Part shown: piece after piece, positions 1 to 8,058 of the stretch | Position numbering within the stretch: position 1 is the first letter of the stretch | Layout: every line of letters starts with the position of its first letter | DNA from: Streptomyces orinoci | GTDB lineage: Bacteria > Actinomycetota > Actinomycetes > Streptomycetales > Streptomycetaceae | Direction: 5' to 3' | NCBI RefSeq assembly: GCF_003121295.1 | Contig: NZ_PHNC01000029.1 | Location: 744,001 to 808,000 of the forward strand | DNA length: 64,000 nucleotides | Program-made: the position numbers and the translations under genes | Notes under the pieces: model-generated | Told to the model about the DNA's origin: nothing | The model's database searches: none | Seen by the model: only the letters and a program-made list of their open reading frames with translations

Positions 1-1
1 C

Positions 2-562
2 GCCGCGCCCTACTCCAAGGTCGGCTGGAACGCCTCCGACACCCGTGAGCTCTCCTTCGCCGATGTCCGGGTGCCTGCCGCCAATCTGCTCGGCGAACAG
101 GGGCGCGGCTACGCCCAGTTCCTGCGCATCCTGGACGAGGGCCGGATCGCCATCTCCGCCCTGGCCACCGGTCTGGCCCAGGGCTGTGTGGATGAGTCGG
201 TGGCCTATGCCCGTACCCGTATGGCCTTCGGCCGTCCCATCGGCGCCAACCAGGCCATCCAGTTCAAGCTGGCCGATATGGAGATGCGGGCCCACACCGC
301 ACGGCTGGCCTGGCGGGACGCCGCTTCCCGGCTGACGCATGGCGAGCCCTTCAAGAAGGAGGCCGCGCTCGCCAAGCTCTACTCCTCGGAGATCGCGGTC
401 ACCAACGCCCGGGAGGCCACCCAGATCCACGGCGGCTATGGCTTTATGAACGAGTACCCGGTGGCCCGGATGTGGCGCGACTCCAAGATCCTGGAGATCG
501 GCGAGGGCACCAGCGAGGTCCAACGAATGCTGGTCGCCCGGGAATTGGGACTCACCGGCTGA
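2..562 (+). CDS. Acyl-CoA dehydrogenase, C-terminal part (5' end outside window)
   Basis: The open frame enters from the left edge and gives the last 186 residues of a flavin-dependent acyl-CoA dehydrogenase, which oxidises acyl-CoA thioesters to enoyl-CoA. The C-terminal helical domain is clear: IQFKLADME, the QIHGGYGFMNEYP segment and the closing GEGTSEVQRMLVARELG are typical of the family. In S. coelicolor an acdH-type enzyme of branched-chain amino acid breakdown sits near this position, and I infer the same role here. The N-terminal FAD-binding half and the start codon are not in the window, so substrate class cannot be judged. Confidence 0.93.
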   Translation, partial: AAPYSKVGWNASDTRELSFADVRVPAANLLGEQGRGYAQFLRILDEGRIAISALATGLAQGCVDESVAYARTRMAFGRPIGANQAIQFKLADMEMRAHTARLAWRDAASRLTHGEPFKKEAALAKLYSSEIAVTNAREATQIHGGYGFMNEYPVARMWRDSKILEIGEGTSEVQRMLVARELGLTG

Positions 563-622
563 GCTGCCGCCTGCCGTCGAGTCCGTATCGTCACAACTCG
601 CCCGTCCTGCAAGAATTCCCCC

Positions 623-1522
623 ATGGCTGAGATCTTGCAGCGGGACGGCAGTTGGACCTTTGACGGCAGCGCCATACGCATCGTCCCGGGCCGGGAGCGG
701 GGGGTGCACCTGCTCCGCCAGACCCTGGGCGAGCTGGTGGTCCCGCTGGCCGCCCTGGCGGGCGTCTCCTATGAGCCCGGCCGCAAGGGCGGCCGGCTCA
801 GGCTGCGGCTGCGCGAGGGCGCCGACCCGCTGAGCCAGGTCACCCGCGGCCGGCTGCCGGAGGCCGCGGATCCGTACCAGCTGAAGGTGGAGGCCGACCG
901 CTCCGGCGTCGCCGAGTACCTCGCCGAGGAGGTGCGCAACGCCCTGCTGCTGGAGCAGGTGCCCAGCGGCCCGCTGGACCGCTATCTGCTGCCCGGCCCC
1001 GCCCTGCCGCTGTCGGTGGCGGCCGGGGACGGCACCGTCTCCTTCGACGGCGAGCGGGTCCGTCTGGAGTGGAACTGGCTCACCGAGGAGAGCAAGTCCT
1101 CCGGCGGCCCCCGCACCCTCTCCCTGGCCGAGATCACCGCCGTGGAGTGGGCGCCCGGCGCCGGACTGGAGAACGGCTACCTCCGCTTCCTGGTCCCCCA
1201 GGACGCCGGAAAGCTCCCGCCCAAGCACGACCCCCATGCGGTGGAGCTGTTCGGATTCAAGAAGGACGGGCTGATGGCCCTGGTCGCCGCCGCGGTGACG
1301 GCCCGGCTGCCGCACCCCCGCCGGCCCCGCGAGGAGCCGGTCTTCCTGGTGCCGCCGCTGCCCGCCGCGCCCTCCGGCCCGGGCCAGGACGGCGGGGCCG
1401 GCGGCTCCGATCATGACGCCCTGCTGCGCCGGCTGCGCGAGCTGGGTGAGCTGCATCACAGCGGAATCCTCACCACCGAGGAGTTCACCGCCGCCAAGCA
1501 GGCCATCCTCAAGCGCTTCTAG
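623..1522 (+). CDS. DUF4429 domain protein with C-terminal SHOCT motif
   Basis: A 299-residue protein with two repeats of a PH-like fold of the DUF4429 type: residues about 5-105 (WTFDGSAIRIVPG) and about 120-230 (GTVSFDGERVRLEW). A proline-rich linker follows, then a short SHOCT-type ending (LLRRLRELGELHHSGILTTEEFTAAKQAIL). SHOCT modules occur at the ends of many actinomycete proteins and are thought to mediate oligomerisation. The function is unknown. No signal peptide or membrane segment is visible, so it is probably cytoplasmic. The ATG at 623 has only a weak upstream ribosome site, but no better in-frame start precedes the domain. Confidence 0.85.
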   Translation: MAEILQRDGSWTFDGSAIRIVPGRERGVHLLRQTLGELVVPLAALAGVSYEPGRKGGRLRLRLREGADPLSQVTRGRLPEAADPYQLKVEADRSGVAEYLAEEVRNALLLEQVPSGPLDRYLLPGPALPLSVAAGDGTVSFDGERVRLEWNWLTEESKSSGGPRTLSLAEITAVEWAPGAGLENGYLRFLVPQDAGKLPPKHDPHAVELFGFKKDGLMALVAAAVTARLPHPRRPREEPVFLVPPLPAAPSGPGQDGGAGGSDHDALLRRLRELGELHHSGILTTEEFTAAKQAILKRF

Positions 1523-1622
1523 CCCGCCCCGGCCCCTGCCCCCGATCCCCGCAAAGGTCCAGACCTGCCCGAAATCGGGCAGAATTCTTGCGAAAGTAAC
1601 GCCTACCCCTCAGGATCAACGG

Positions 1623-1898
1623 GTGCTCGAACGCCGTATGTCCCATGACGACCTGGTGGATCACCTGGTGCGCAGCACGCCGCTTCAGCGCGGCGAGGCC
1701 GCCCGGGTGGTCCTGGACGTCCTGGCGTACTTCGACGAGACGACCGAGGAGTTTGTCCGCCGCCGCCACCGCGAGCTGCAGTCCGGCGGCATGGTCAACG
1801 CGGAGATCTTCGAACGGATCGCGGCCGAGCTGCCGCACCGCGCGGTGTCCCCGCCCGAACTCTCACTGCGGCAGCTGCGCCGCATCGTCTACGGCTGA
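1623..1898 (+). CDS. Small conserved hypothetical protein upstream of glmS
   Basis: A 91-residue acidic, helical protein that I do not recognise as a named family. The GTG at 1623 is chosen because AGGA at 1612-1615 lies seven bases upstream; the ATG at 1638 (MSHDDLVDHLV) is the alternative. There are no membrane segments. The run of helices (LQRGEAARVVLDVLAYFDETTEEFV) ends with a basic tail, RQLRRIVYG. It lies 77 bases before glmS on the same strand and could be co-transcribed with it. Nothing in the sequence shows what it does. Confidence 0.6.
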   Translation: MLERRMSHDDLVDHLVRSTPLQRGEAARVVLDVLAYFDETTEEFVRRRHRELQSGGMVNAEIFERIAAELPHRAVSPPELSLRQLRRIVYG

Positions 1899-1975
1899 GA
1901 CCGGCGGTCCGTGGCGCCGCACCGCCGCGGACCGCCAGCGAGCACCCCTGAACGCCTGCCCTGGGAGGGTCACCT

Positions 1976-3796
1976 ATGTGTGGAATCGTCGGATACATCG
2001 GTAAGCGCGATGTCGCCCCGCTGCTGCTGGAGGGCCTGCAGCGGCTGGAGTACCGCGGCTACGACTCCGCGGGCATCGCCCTGCACTCCGGCGGCAAGAC
2101 CGGCGGCCTGAAGGCGGCCAAGGCCAAGGGCCGGGTCCGCGAGCTGGAGGCCCGGCTCCCCAAGCGCTTCAACGGCACCACCGGCATCGCCCACACCCGC
2201 TGGGCCACCCATGGCGTCCCCAATGACGTCAACGCCCACCCCCACCTGGACGCCGAGGAGAAGGTCGCGGTCGTCCACAACGGCATCATCGACAACGCCG
2301 CCGAGCTGCGCACCCGCCTCACCGCCGAGGGCGTCACCTTCCTCTCCGACACCGACACCGAGGTCCTGGTCCACCTCATCGGCCGCTCCCAGGCCGAGAC
2401 CCTGGAGGAGAAGGTCCGCGAGGCGCTGCGCCACATCGAGGGCACCTATGGCATCGCGGTGCTGCACGCCGACTTCCCGGACCGCATCGTGGTGGCCCGC
2501 AATGGCTCGCCGGTGGTCCTGGGCATAGGCGAGAAGGAGATGTTCGTCTCCTCCGACGTCGCCGCGCTGGTCAGCCACACCCGCCAGGTGGTCACCCTGG
2601 ACGACGGCGAGATGGCCACCCTCAAGGCCGATGACTACCGCACCTACACCACCGAGGGCTCCCGCACCTCCGCCCAGCCGACCACCGTGGAGTGGGAGGC
2701 CGAGTCCTACGACATGGGCGGCCACGACACCTATATGCACAAGGAGATCCACGAGCAGGCGGACGCGGTGGACCGCGCCCTGCGCGGCCGGATCGACGAC
2801 CGCTTCTCCACCGTGCACCTGGGCGGCCTCAACCTGGACGCCCGCGACGCCCGCGCGGTGCGCCGGGTGAAGATCCTGGGCTGCGGCACCTCGTACCACG
2901 CCGGCCAGATCGGCGCCCAGATGATCGAGGAGCTGGCCCGGATCCCCTCGGACGCCGAGCCGGCCTCCGAGTTCCGCTACCGCAACCCGGTGGTGGACCC
3001 CGACACCCTCTACATCGCGGTGTCCCAGTCCGGTGAGACCTATGACGTGCTCGCCGCCGTCCAGGAGCTCAAGCGCAAGGGCGCCCGCGTCCTGGGCCTG
3101 GTGAACGTGGTCGGCTCGGCGATCGCCCGGGAGACCGACGGCGGCATCTATGTCCACGCCGGCCCCGAGGTCTGTGTGGTCTCCACCAAGTGCTTCACCA
3201 ATATGGTGGTCTCCTTCGCGCTGCTCGCCCTGCACCTGGGCCGCATCCGCGACCTGTCGGTGGCCGACGGCAAGCGGATCATCGAGGGCCTGCGCAAGCT
3301 CCCCGCCCAGATCTCCGAGATCCTGGCCAACGAGGAGCAGATCGAGAAGCTGGCCGAGGAGTACGCCGACGCCAAGTCGATGATGTTCATCGGCCGGGTG
3401 CGCGGCTACCCCGTCGCCCGCGAGGCCTCGCTCAAGCTCAAGGAGGTCTCCTACATCCACGCCGAGGCCTACCCGGCCTCCGAGCTCAAGCACGGCCCGC
3501 TGGCCCTGATCGAGCCCGCCATGCCGACCGTGGCGATCGTGCCGGACGACGACCTGCTGGAGAAGAACCGCGCCGCCCTGGAGGAGATCAAGGCCCGCAG
3601 CGGCCGCATCCTCGCCGTGGCGCACCAGGAGCAGGAGAAGGCCGACCACACCATCGTGGTGCCCAAGAACGAGGACGAGCTGGACCCCATCCTGATGGGC
3701 ATCCCGCTGCAGCTGCTCGCCTACTACACGGCCAAGGCCATGGGCCGCGACATCGACAAGCCGCGCAACCTGGCCAAGTCGGTCACCGTCGAGTAG
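1976..3796 (+). CDS. glmS: Glutamine-fructose-6-phosphate aminotransferase (isomerising)
   Basis: This 606-residue enzyme makes glucosamine-6-phosphate from fructose-6-phosphate and glutamine, the entry step to UDP-GlcNAc for peptidoglycan. The N-terminal class II glutamine amidotransferase domain starts MCGIVGYIG, with Cys2 the nucleophile after methionine removal and HTRWATHG as a substrate-binding loop. Two SIS domains follow (GCGTSYHAGQ, SQSGETYD, ASLKLKEVSYIHAEA) and the end is PRNLAKSVTVE. Length is normal for the family. A strong GGGAGGG ribosome site lies eight bases before the ATG. In S. coelicolor a glmS paralogue sits close to adpA, matching this position. Confidence 0.97.
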   Translation: MCGIVGYIGKRDVAPLLLEGLQRLEYRGYDSAGIALHSGGKTGGLKAAKAKGRVRELEARLPKRFNGTTGIAHTRWATHGVPNDVNAHPHLDAEEKVAVVHNGIIDNAAELRTRLTAEGVTFLSDTDTEVLVHLIGRSQAETLEEKVREALRHIEGTYGIAVLHADFPDRIVVARNGSPVVLGIGEKEMFVSSDVAALVSHTRQVVTLDDGEMATLKADDYRTYTTEGSRTSAQPTTVEWEAESYDMGGHDTYMHKEIHEQADAVDRALRGRIDDRFSTVHLGGLNLDARDARAVRRVKILGCGTSYHAGQIGAQMIEELARIPSDAEPASEFRYRNPVVDPDTLYIAVSQSGETYDVLAAVQELKRKGARVLGLVNVVGSAIARETDGGIYVHAGPEVCVVSTKCFTNMVVSFALLALHLGRIRDLSVADGKRIIEGLRKLPAQISEILANEEQIEKLAEEYADAKSMMFIGRVRGYPVAREASLKLKEVSYIHAEAYPASELKHGPLALIEPAMPTVAIVPDDDLLEKNRAALEEIKARSGRILAVAHQEQEKADHTIVVPKNEDELDPILMGIPLQLLAYYTAKAMGRDIDKPRNLAKSVTVE

Positions 3797-4150
3797 CCCA
3801 CCCCCAGAGCCGGGGTGATCGTTTCAGGAGCGGGCCTGTCCCCCGCGGCGATGAACGGTCACCCCGACGGCAGACGGCGCTCCCCGCGCGTGCCACCAAG
3901 CGCGCGGGGAGGCCGCCTCCCCGGTGCCGGCGCAGGGCGCCGGCGGTGATGCCGCCGGTCCCGGGAACCGTCACCTCCCGTCCGGCAGCACGCACTTGGC
4001 GGAGTTCTACCCGCGACCGGGGCGGCATCCACCCCTACGCACGGGTAGGTTGAGCATCGCGTCATTGACGCCTCGGATCATCACCCTTGCCGCATGGGCA
4101 GGTTGACGCCCCGCTCCCCAATGAGCAGGCGCCGGCAGGGAAATACCCCG
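3797..4150. other. Convergent intergenic region rich in hairpins
   Basis: This gap lies between glmS and the convergent universal stress gene. I see no gene in it. It holds several GC-rich inverted repeats: CACCCC..GGGGTG at 3799-3817 just after the glmS stop, a perfect 11-bp stem at 3880-3911, and overlapping CCGGCGC/GCGCCGG elements around 3920-3960. They probably act together as a two-way terminator. Confidence 0.5.
3880..3911. terminator. Hairpin between glmS and the stress protein gene
   Basis: CTCCCCGCGCG pairs perfectly with CGCGCGGGGAG across a 10-base loop. There is no T-tract, as is usual for Streptomyces terminators. The position between convergent genes supports a bidirectional terminator. 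Confidence 0.5.
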
Positions 4151-4672
4151 TCAGGGAATGACGACCACGGGCCGCTGCGCACGCCGCGCCAGCCGCCCCG
4201 CCACCGAGCCGAAGATCCGCCCCACGATGCCATGGGTGGTGCCGACCACGATCGCGTCGGCCGCGTACTCCCGCCCCACTTCCTCGAGTTCATGGCAGAT
4301 GTCGCCGCCGCGCTCCACCAGGATCCAGGGCACCTCGGAGAGATGGTCCGCGCACGCCAGCTCCAGCCCCAGCACCTCGGTGCGGTGATCGGGCACATCG
4401 ACGAAGACCGGCGGCTCACAGCCCGCCCAGACAGTCGTCGGCAAGCGGTTGGCGACATGGACGATGATCAGCCCCGAGCCCGAGCGCCGGGCCATCCCGA
4501 TTGCATACGCAAGCGCTCGTTCGCTCGACATGGAGCCGTCGAAGCCCACCACGACACCGTGCTGGAACGCCGGATCGCAGGAATGACGTGATTCTTCCGC
4601 CGCTTCGGGGTGCGCCGTCTGATCGGCGACCCGCTTGCGGTCCGCGGGTTCGGGGAATTCGTGACCGGCCAT
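4151..4672 (-). CDS. Universal stress protein (UspA family)
   Basis: A 173-residue single-domain Usp. The first strand reads GVVVGFDGSMSSERAL. The C-terminal nucleotide-binding loop is VGTTHGIVGRIFGSVAG, followed by QRPVVVIP, the normal closing strand. About 35 residues precede the domain and look disordered. These proteins bind ATP and support survival under starvation or low oxygen; here that is family knowledge only. The gene converges on glmS and diverges from the small membrane gene at 5145. I saw no DevR-type promoter box upstream, but did not search exhaustively. Confidence 0.88.
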   Translation of the reverse strand: MAGHEFPEPADRKRVADQTAHPEAAEESRHSCDPAFQHGVVVGFDGSMSSERALAYAIGMARRSGSGLIIVHVANRLPTTVWAGCEPPVFVDVPDHRTEVLGLELACADHLSEVPWILVERGGDICHELEEVGREYAADAIVVGTTHGIVGRIFGSVAGRLARRAQRPVVVIP

Positions 4673-5144
4673 GAGGTGTCTCGGCGAGGGAAGTCCTCTT
4701 GCGGAGGGAATCGGCGGTGGACTGTGTGCTGTTGTCGGGCACCCGGTGCGCGACGGACGGCAGGGAGAAAATCCGTCCGGGATTCATCTTTTCAAGCGCT
4801 TACCCCCCAGGGTACGGCGCCACTCCTCGGGTGCCCAGGGGCGTGACGGCTCGCGAAGGACGAGCCGGCGGCCCCCCGGGGCCCGTGGCGCCGCCCGGCC
4901 GGGGACGCCGGAAGGAGCCGTCGCACCGGCTGCGGTGGGCGGCGGACGCCGGGCCGGCGACTGTGGCACACGGTCCCCCTCGGCGGTGTGTGGGCAGTGA
5001 CGAGTGAGCGTTCACCGGAGCATGCACGAGCCCGACGCGGAGCGCAATGCCCCGGTCTCACCACCCCTGCCCGCCTCCCGAGTGACCCACACGCCGGGCG
5101 GCCGTTGTACTACCGCCAGCAGCCGCCAGCAGGGAGCCGATTGA
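4673..5144. other. Divergent intergenic region, no gene seen
   Basis: This 472-base gap separates two divergent genes and should hold both promoters. I find no open frame with good codon use. The only structure noted is the palindrome AAGCGCTT near 4793-4800. Start-site data would be needed to place promoters. Confidence 0.4.
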
Positions 5145-5477
5145 GTGCCCGGAACCCGTGATGACGCCCAGGACGACACCGCCGAGCGGGAATCGCCCGA
5201 TCCGGTGAGCGACGTGGTCCGCTGGGCAGTCTTCAGCTGTGTCCTGGTGCCGGTGGTTCTGCTGATGTGCGGTCAGTCCTTCGGTGGCGCCGCCGGCTGC
5301 GCGGCCGGGCTGGTGGCCGTCACCTGTGCCTGCCGGGCGCTGCTGCGCCAGGCCGAGCGCGGCGCCGGACGGTCCTGGGCCGAGCAGGCCGCCCCGCACC
5401 GCGGCCGGCACGGCCGCACCGGCAATGGAAGCCACCGCGGAGCCCGCCATCCGGGCTCGGGCACCGCATTGGACTGA
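5145..5477 (+). CDS. Small membrane protein upstream of adpA
   Basis: A 110-residue protein with a polar N-terminus, two predicted membrane helices (about residues 25-45, VVRWAVFSCVLVPVVLLMCG, and 50-67, AGCAAGLVAVTCACRALL) and a basic, glycine- and histidine-rich tail. Both ends probably face the cytoplasm. The GTG start has AGGGAG eight bases upstream. I do not recognise a family. A small membrane gene also precedes adpA in other Streptomyces, as far as I recall. It ends 367 bases before adpA, so it is probably a separate transcription unit. Confidence 0.65.
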   Translation: MPGTRDDAQDDTAERESPDPVSDVVRWAVFSCVLVPVVLLMCGQSFGGAAGCAAGLVAVTCACRALLRQAERGAGRSWAEQAAPHRGRHGRTGNGSHRGARHPGSGTALD

Positions 5478-5844
5478 GCCACCGGCCCCTTCCACCCATA
5501 GCTTTTCGGCCAACTTCCGGCCGGTGCCCACAGCTTGGCCCAAGTGCCCCCCAGCAGCCCCTGGACCAGGGAGTAAGGGGCCGTATCGGGCGGTTGCACC
5601 CTACGGGGATTGGGCAGGGGCGAGAGGCGTACTTTTCAGCGAGCCCTGCAAGTGCAACGCTTCGTGATCGAACGCTTCGCGCCAAGTTGCCATATCGACA
5701 TAGAGCCGGGTGGTGAACTGGTCACCGCGACTTCGTCTGACCCAGTAGATTCGATCTTGGCCATGACCGGCGGGGGAACCGTTCAGGACCGAGGGGAAAC
5801 GTGCAGGACCGAGAGGACTCGACCGCCGAGGGGGGCTTAGCGCC
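5478..5844 (+). promoter_or_regulatory. adpA upstream region
   Basis: This 367-base AT-richer gap should contain the adpA promoter and a long leader. It contains the direct repeat AACGCTTCG at 5656-5664 and 5671-5679 (15-base period), an AdpA-like site at 5675-5684, and TTGGCCATGACC near 5757. The adpA gene is known in S. griseus to be controlled from such an upstream region and to bind its own promoter. Exact promoter positions cannot be read from sequence alone. Confidence 0.5.
5675..5684 (-). promoter_or_regulatory. Candidate AdpA-binding site
   Basis: On the minus strand this reads TGGCGCGAAG, which matches the AdpA consensus TGGCSNGWWY at nine of ten positions; only the last base differs. 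It lies about 160 bases before the adpA start, consistent with autoregulation. A single degenerate match carries limited weight. Confidence 0.35.
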
Positions 5845-7200
5845 ATGAGCCAGGACTCCACGTCCGTACCGGAGACCGTGCGCAAGCTCTCCGGACGCCG
5901 CCGCCGTGAGATCGTCGCCGTACTGCTCTTCAGCGGCGGCCCCATCTTCGAAAGCTCCATTCCGCTCTCCGTGTTCGGAATCGACCGGCAGGACGCCGGG
6001 GTTCCGCGCTACCGCCTGCTGGTGTGTGCGGGTGAAGATGTGCCATTGCGAACAACCGGCGGCCTGGAGCTGACCGCACCCTATGGGCTGGAGGCACTCG
6101 CCAGGGCCGGCACCGTCGTGGTTCCGGCCTGGCGGTCCATCACCCAGCCGCCACCGCCCGCCGCGCTGGACGCACTGCGCCGGGCCCATGAGGAGGGCGC
6201 CCGCATCGTCGGGCTGTGCACCGGGGCCTTTGTACTGGCCGCGGCGGGTCTGCTGGACGGCAGACCGGCCACCACGCACTGGATGTACGCACCGACGCTC
6301 GCCAAGCGCTATCCCTCGGTCCATGTGGACCCCAGGGAACTGTTCGTGGACGACGGTGACGTACTGACCTCCGCGGGCACCGCGGCGGGCATCGACCTGT
6401 GCCTGCACATCGTCCGCACCGACCATGGCGCGGACGCCGCAGGGGCCCTGGCCCGCCGGCTGGTGGTGCCACCGCGGCGCAGTGGCGGCCAGGAGCGCTA
6501 TCTCGACCGGTCTTTACCGGAGGAGATCGGCGCCGACCCGCTGGCCGAGGTCGTCGCCTGGGCGCTGGAGCATCTCCACGAGCAGTTCGATGTGGAGACG
6601 CTGGCCGCCCGTGCCTATATGAGCCGCCGGACCTTCGACCGGCGCTTCCGCTCGCTCACCGGCAGCGCTCCGCTGCAATGGCTGATCACTCAGCGGGTGC
6701 TCCAGGCCCAGCGGCTGCTGGAGACCTCGGACTACTCGGTGGACGAGGTCGCCGGGCGCTGTGGTTTCCGTTCGCCGGTGGCACTGCGCGGGCACTTCCG
6801 CCGCCAGCTCGGCTCGTCCCCGGCCGCCTACCGGGCGGCCTACCGGGCGCGCCGGCCACAGACCGGGGAGGGCCGGGCGGAGCGGGGGGAACGGGCGGAG
6901 CGCGCCGACCGCGCCGAGCGGGGGGAGCGCTTCGACCGGCCGGAGATCGGTGAGCCACGCTCCGGTGAGTCCCCGGCGCTGCCCGGCCGGCGGGCCGCGC
7001 TGGCCGCCGCGCACTCCGCTCCCGGGGCACCGCTGGCGGGGCAGCAGCACCACGGCGGGCATGGCCTCCACCCGGGCCAGGGACCGCATGGTCCGGTGCA
7101 TGGGCTGGGCCATGGAACGAACCCCATGGAACCCGGCAAACCGGATTCCGATCTCTATAGCCCGCACCTGCCCGGCCAGCGAGAACGCCCCGTAGGGTGA
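5845..7200 (+). CDS. adpA: AdpA, AraC-family master regulator of development
   Basis: A 451-residue AdpA orthologue. Residues about 20-210 form the DJ-1/PfpI-like dimerisation domain (VLLFSGGPIFESSIPLSVFG, LCTGAFVLAAAGLLDG). Residues about 230-335 form the AraC helix-turn-helix (RRTFDRRFRSLTGSAP, RCGFRSPVALRGHFRRQLG). The tail carries arginine/glutamate repeats and then a histidine- and glycine-rich stretch. AdpA activates morphological differentiation and secondary metabolism. The codon for Leu224 is TTA (6514-6516), in the segment RSLPEE between the domains, where known AdpA proteins carry their bldA-dependent codon. Downstream orn has its ribosome site on the adpA stop codon. Confidence 0.97.
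   Translation: MSQDSTSVPETVRKLSGRRRREIVAVLLFSGGPIFESSIPLSVFGIDRQDAGVPRYRLLVCAGEDVPLRTTGGLELTAPYGLEALARAGTVVVPAWRSITQPPPPAALDALRRAHEEGARIVGLCTGAFVLAAAGLLDGRPATTHWMYAPTLAKRYPSVHVDPRELFVDDGDVLTSAGTAAGIDLCLHIVRTDHGADAAGALARRLVVPPRRSGGQERYLDRSLPEEIGADPLAEVVAWALEHLHEQFDVETLAARAYMSRRTFDRRFRSLTGSAPLQWLITQRVLQAQRLLETSDYSVDEVAGRCGFRSPVALRGHFRRQLGSSPAAYRAAYRARRPQTGEGRAERGERAERADRAERGERFDRPEIGEPRSGESPALPGRRAALAAAHSAPGAPLAGQQHHGGHGLHPGQGPHGPVHGLGHGTNPMEPGKPDSDLYSPHLPGQRERPVG
6514..6516 (+). promoter_or_regulatory. Rare TTA leucine codon in adpA (bldA control point)
   Basis: The reading frame gives tct TTA ccg gag at Ser-Leu224-Pro-Glu. In Streptomyces, TTA codons need the bldA tRNA-Leu(UAA), and adpA is the best-known target. 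I found only one other in-frame TTA in the window, in cdgA. Confidence 0.93.
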
Positions 7201-7205
7201 GCCAT

Positions 7206-7814
7206 ATGAACGATCGCATGGTGTGGATCGACTGCGAGATGACCGGGCTCTCGCTGTCGGACGACGCGCTCATCGAGGTGGCCGCCCTGGTCACCGACTC
7301 CGAGCTGAACATCCTCGGCGACGGTGTGGACATCGTCATCCGCCCGCCCGCCGAGGCCCTGACCACCATGCCCGAGGTGGTGCGCCAGATGCACACGGCC
7401 TCCGGGCTGCTCGCGGAGCTGGACGGCGGGACCACGCTGGAAGAGGCGCAGCGCCAGGTCCTCGAGTACGTCCGTGAGTATGTCCCGGAGCCGGGCAAGG
7501 CCCCGCTGTGCGGAAACTCGGTCGGCACCGACCGCGGCTTCCTGCTGCGGGACATGCCCGAGCTGGAGCGCCACCTGCACTACCGGATCGTCGATGTGTC
7601 CTCGGTGAAGGAACTGGCCCGTCGCTGGTTCCCGCGCGCCTACTTCGCCAGTCCCAAGAAGGCGGGCAACCACCGGGCGCTGGCCGACATCCGCGAGTCC
7701 ATCGCCGAACTGCGCTACTACCGCGAGGCGGTCTTTGTGCCGCAGCCCGGCCCGGACTCCGACACCGCGAAGGCGATCGCGGCCAGGCATGTGGCGGCCG
7801 TGCCCGGCGAGTGA
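7206..7814 (+). CDS. orn: Oligoribonuclease
   Basis: A 202-residue DEDDh 3'-5' exoribonuclease that degrades RNA of two to a few nucleotides, including pGpG left from c-di-GMP breakdown. The catalytic acids are in WIDCEMTG, in the NSVGTDRGF segment and in HRALADI with the histidine. I chose ATG 7206, with AGGGTGA at 7194-7200 five bases upstream; this site overlaps the adpA stop. A GTG at 7197 that overlaps the adpA stop is also possible. The adpA-orn order is conserved in Streptomyces. Translational coupling to adpA is plausible. Confidence 0.95.
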   Translation: MNDRMVWIDCEMTGLSLSDDALIEVAALVTDSELNILGDGVDIVIRPPAEALTTMPEVVRQMHTASGLLAELDGGTTLEEAQRQVLEYVREYVPEPGKAPLCGNSVGTDRGFLLRDMPELERHLHYRIVDVSSVKELARRWFPRAYFASPKKAGNHRALADIRESIAELRYYREAVFVPQPGPDSDTAKAIAARHVAAVPGE

Positions 7815-7818
7815 CGTA

Positions 7819-7854
7819 GCTCGCTCCCGGCTTGGGCGAAAGCCGGGAGCGAGC
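7819..7854 (+). terminator. Terminator after adpA-orn
   Basis: A perfect 15-bp stem GCTCGCTCCCGGCTT / AAGCCGGGAGCGAGC with a six-base loop starts five bases after the orn stop. There is no T-tract, but stem strength and position make it a convincing terminator. Confidence 0.8.
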
Positions 7855-7918
7855 ACCCCCAAAGACCCTGTAGACTTCTTCTCGGCCGGTGGGAAACACG
7901 GAAACAAACGCCGGACAT

Positions 7919-7992
7919 GGTGGGTATAGCTCAGCTGGTAGAGCACCTGGTTGTGGTCCAGGATGTCGCGGGTTCGAGTCCCGTTACTCACC
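7919..7992 (+). tRNA. tRNA-His (anticodon GTG)
   Basis: The seven-base acceptor stem GTGGGTA/TACTCAC, D-arm GCTCAGCTGGTAGAGC, anticodon loop TTGTGGT with GTG, and T-loop GGTTCGAGTCC all fold normally. The extra G at 7919 faces the discriminator C at 7992, the histidine identity element. CCA is not encoded. A TAGACT hexamer at 7871-7876 may be its -10 box. Confidence 0.96.
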
Positions 7993-8000
7993 CTGATCAG

Positions 8001-8038
8001 ACCGAGGCCCGGTCCGCACTCGCGGACCGGGCCTCGGT
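8001..8038. terminator. Strong hairpin after tRNA-His
   Basis: A perfect 17-bp stem (ACCGAGGCCCGGTCCGC and its complement) with a four-base loop starts nine bases after the tRNA. It lies between the tRNA and the convergent inhibitor gene and can serve both strands. Confidence 0.85.
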
Positions 8039-8058
8039 GTTTGCGCGGTGAGGGACCG

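Noticed and set aside
1970..3649. 559-residue open frame opposite glmS
   Set aside because: It is a mirror of the glmS gene caused by GC-rich codon use; the protein is a low-complexity Gly/Val/Asp string with no ribosome site.
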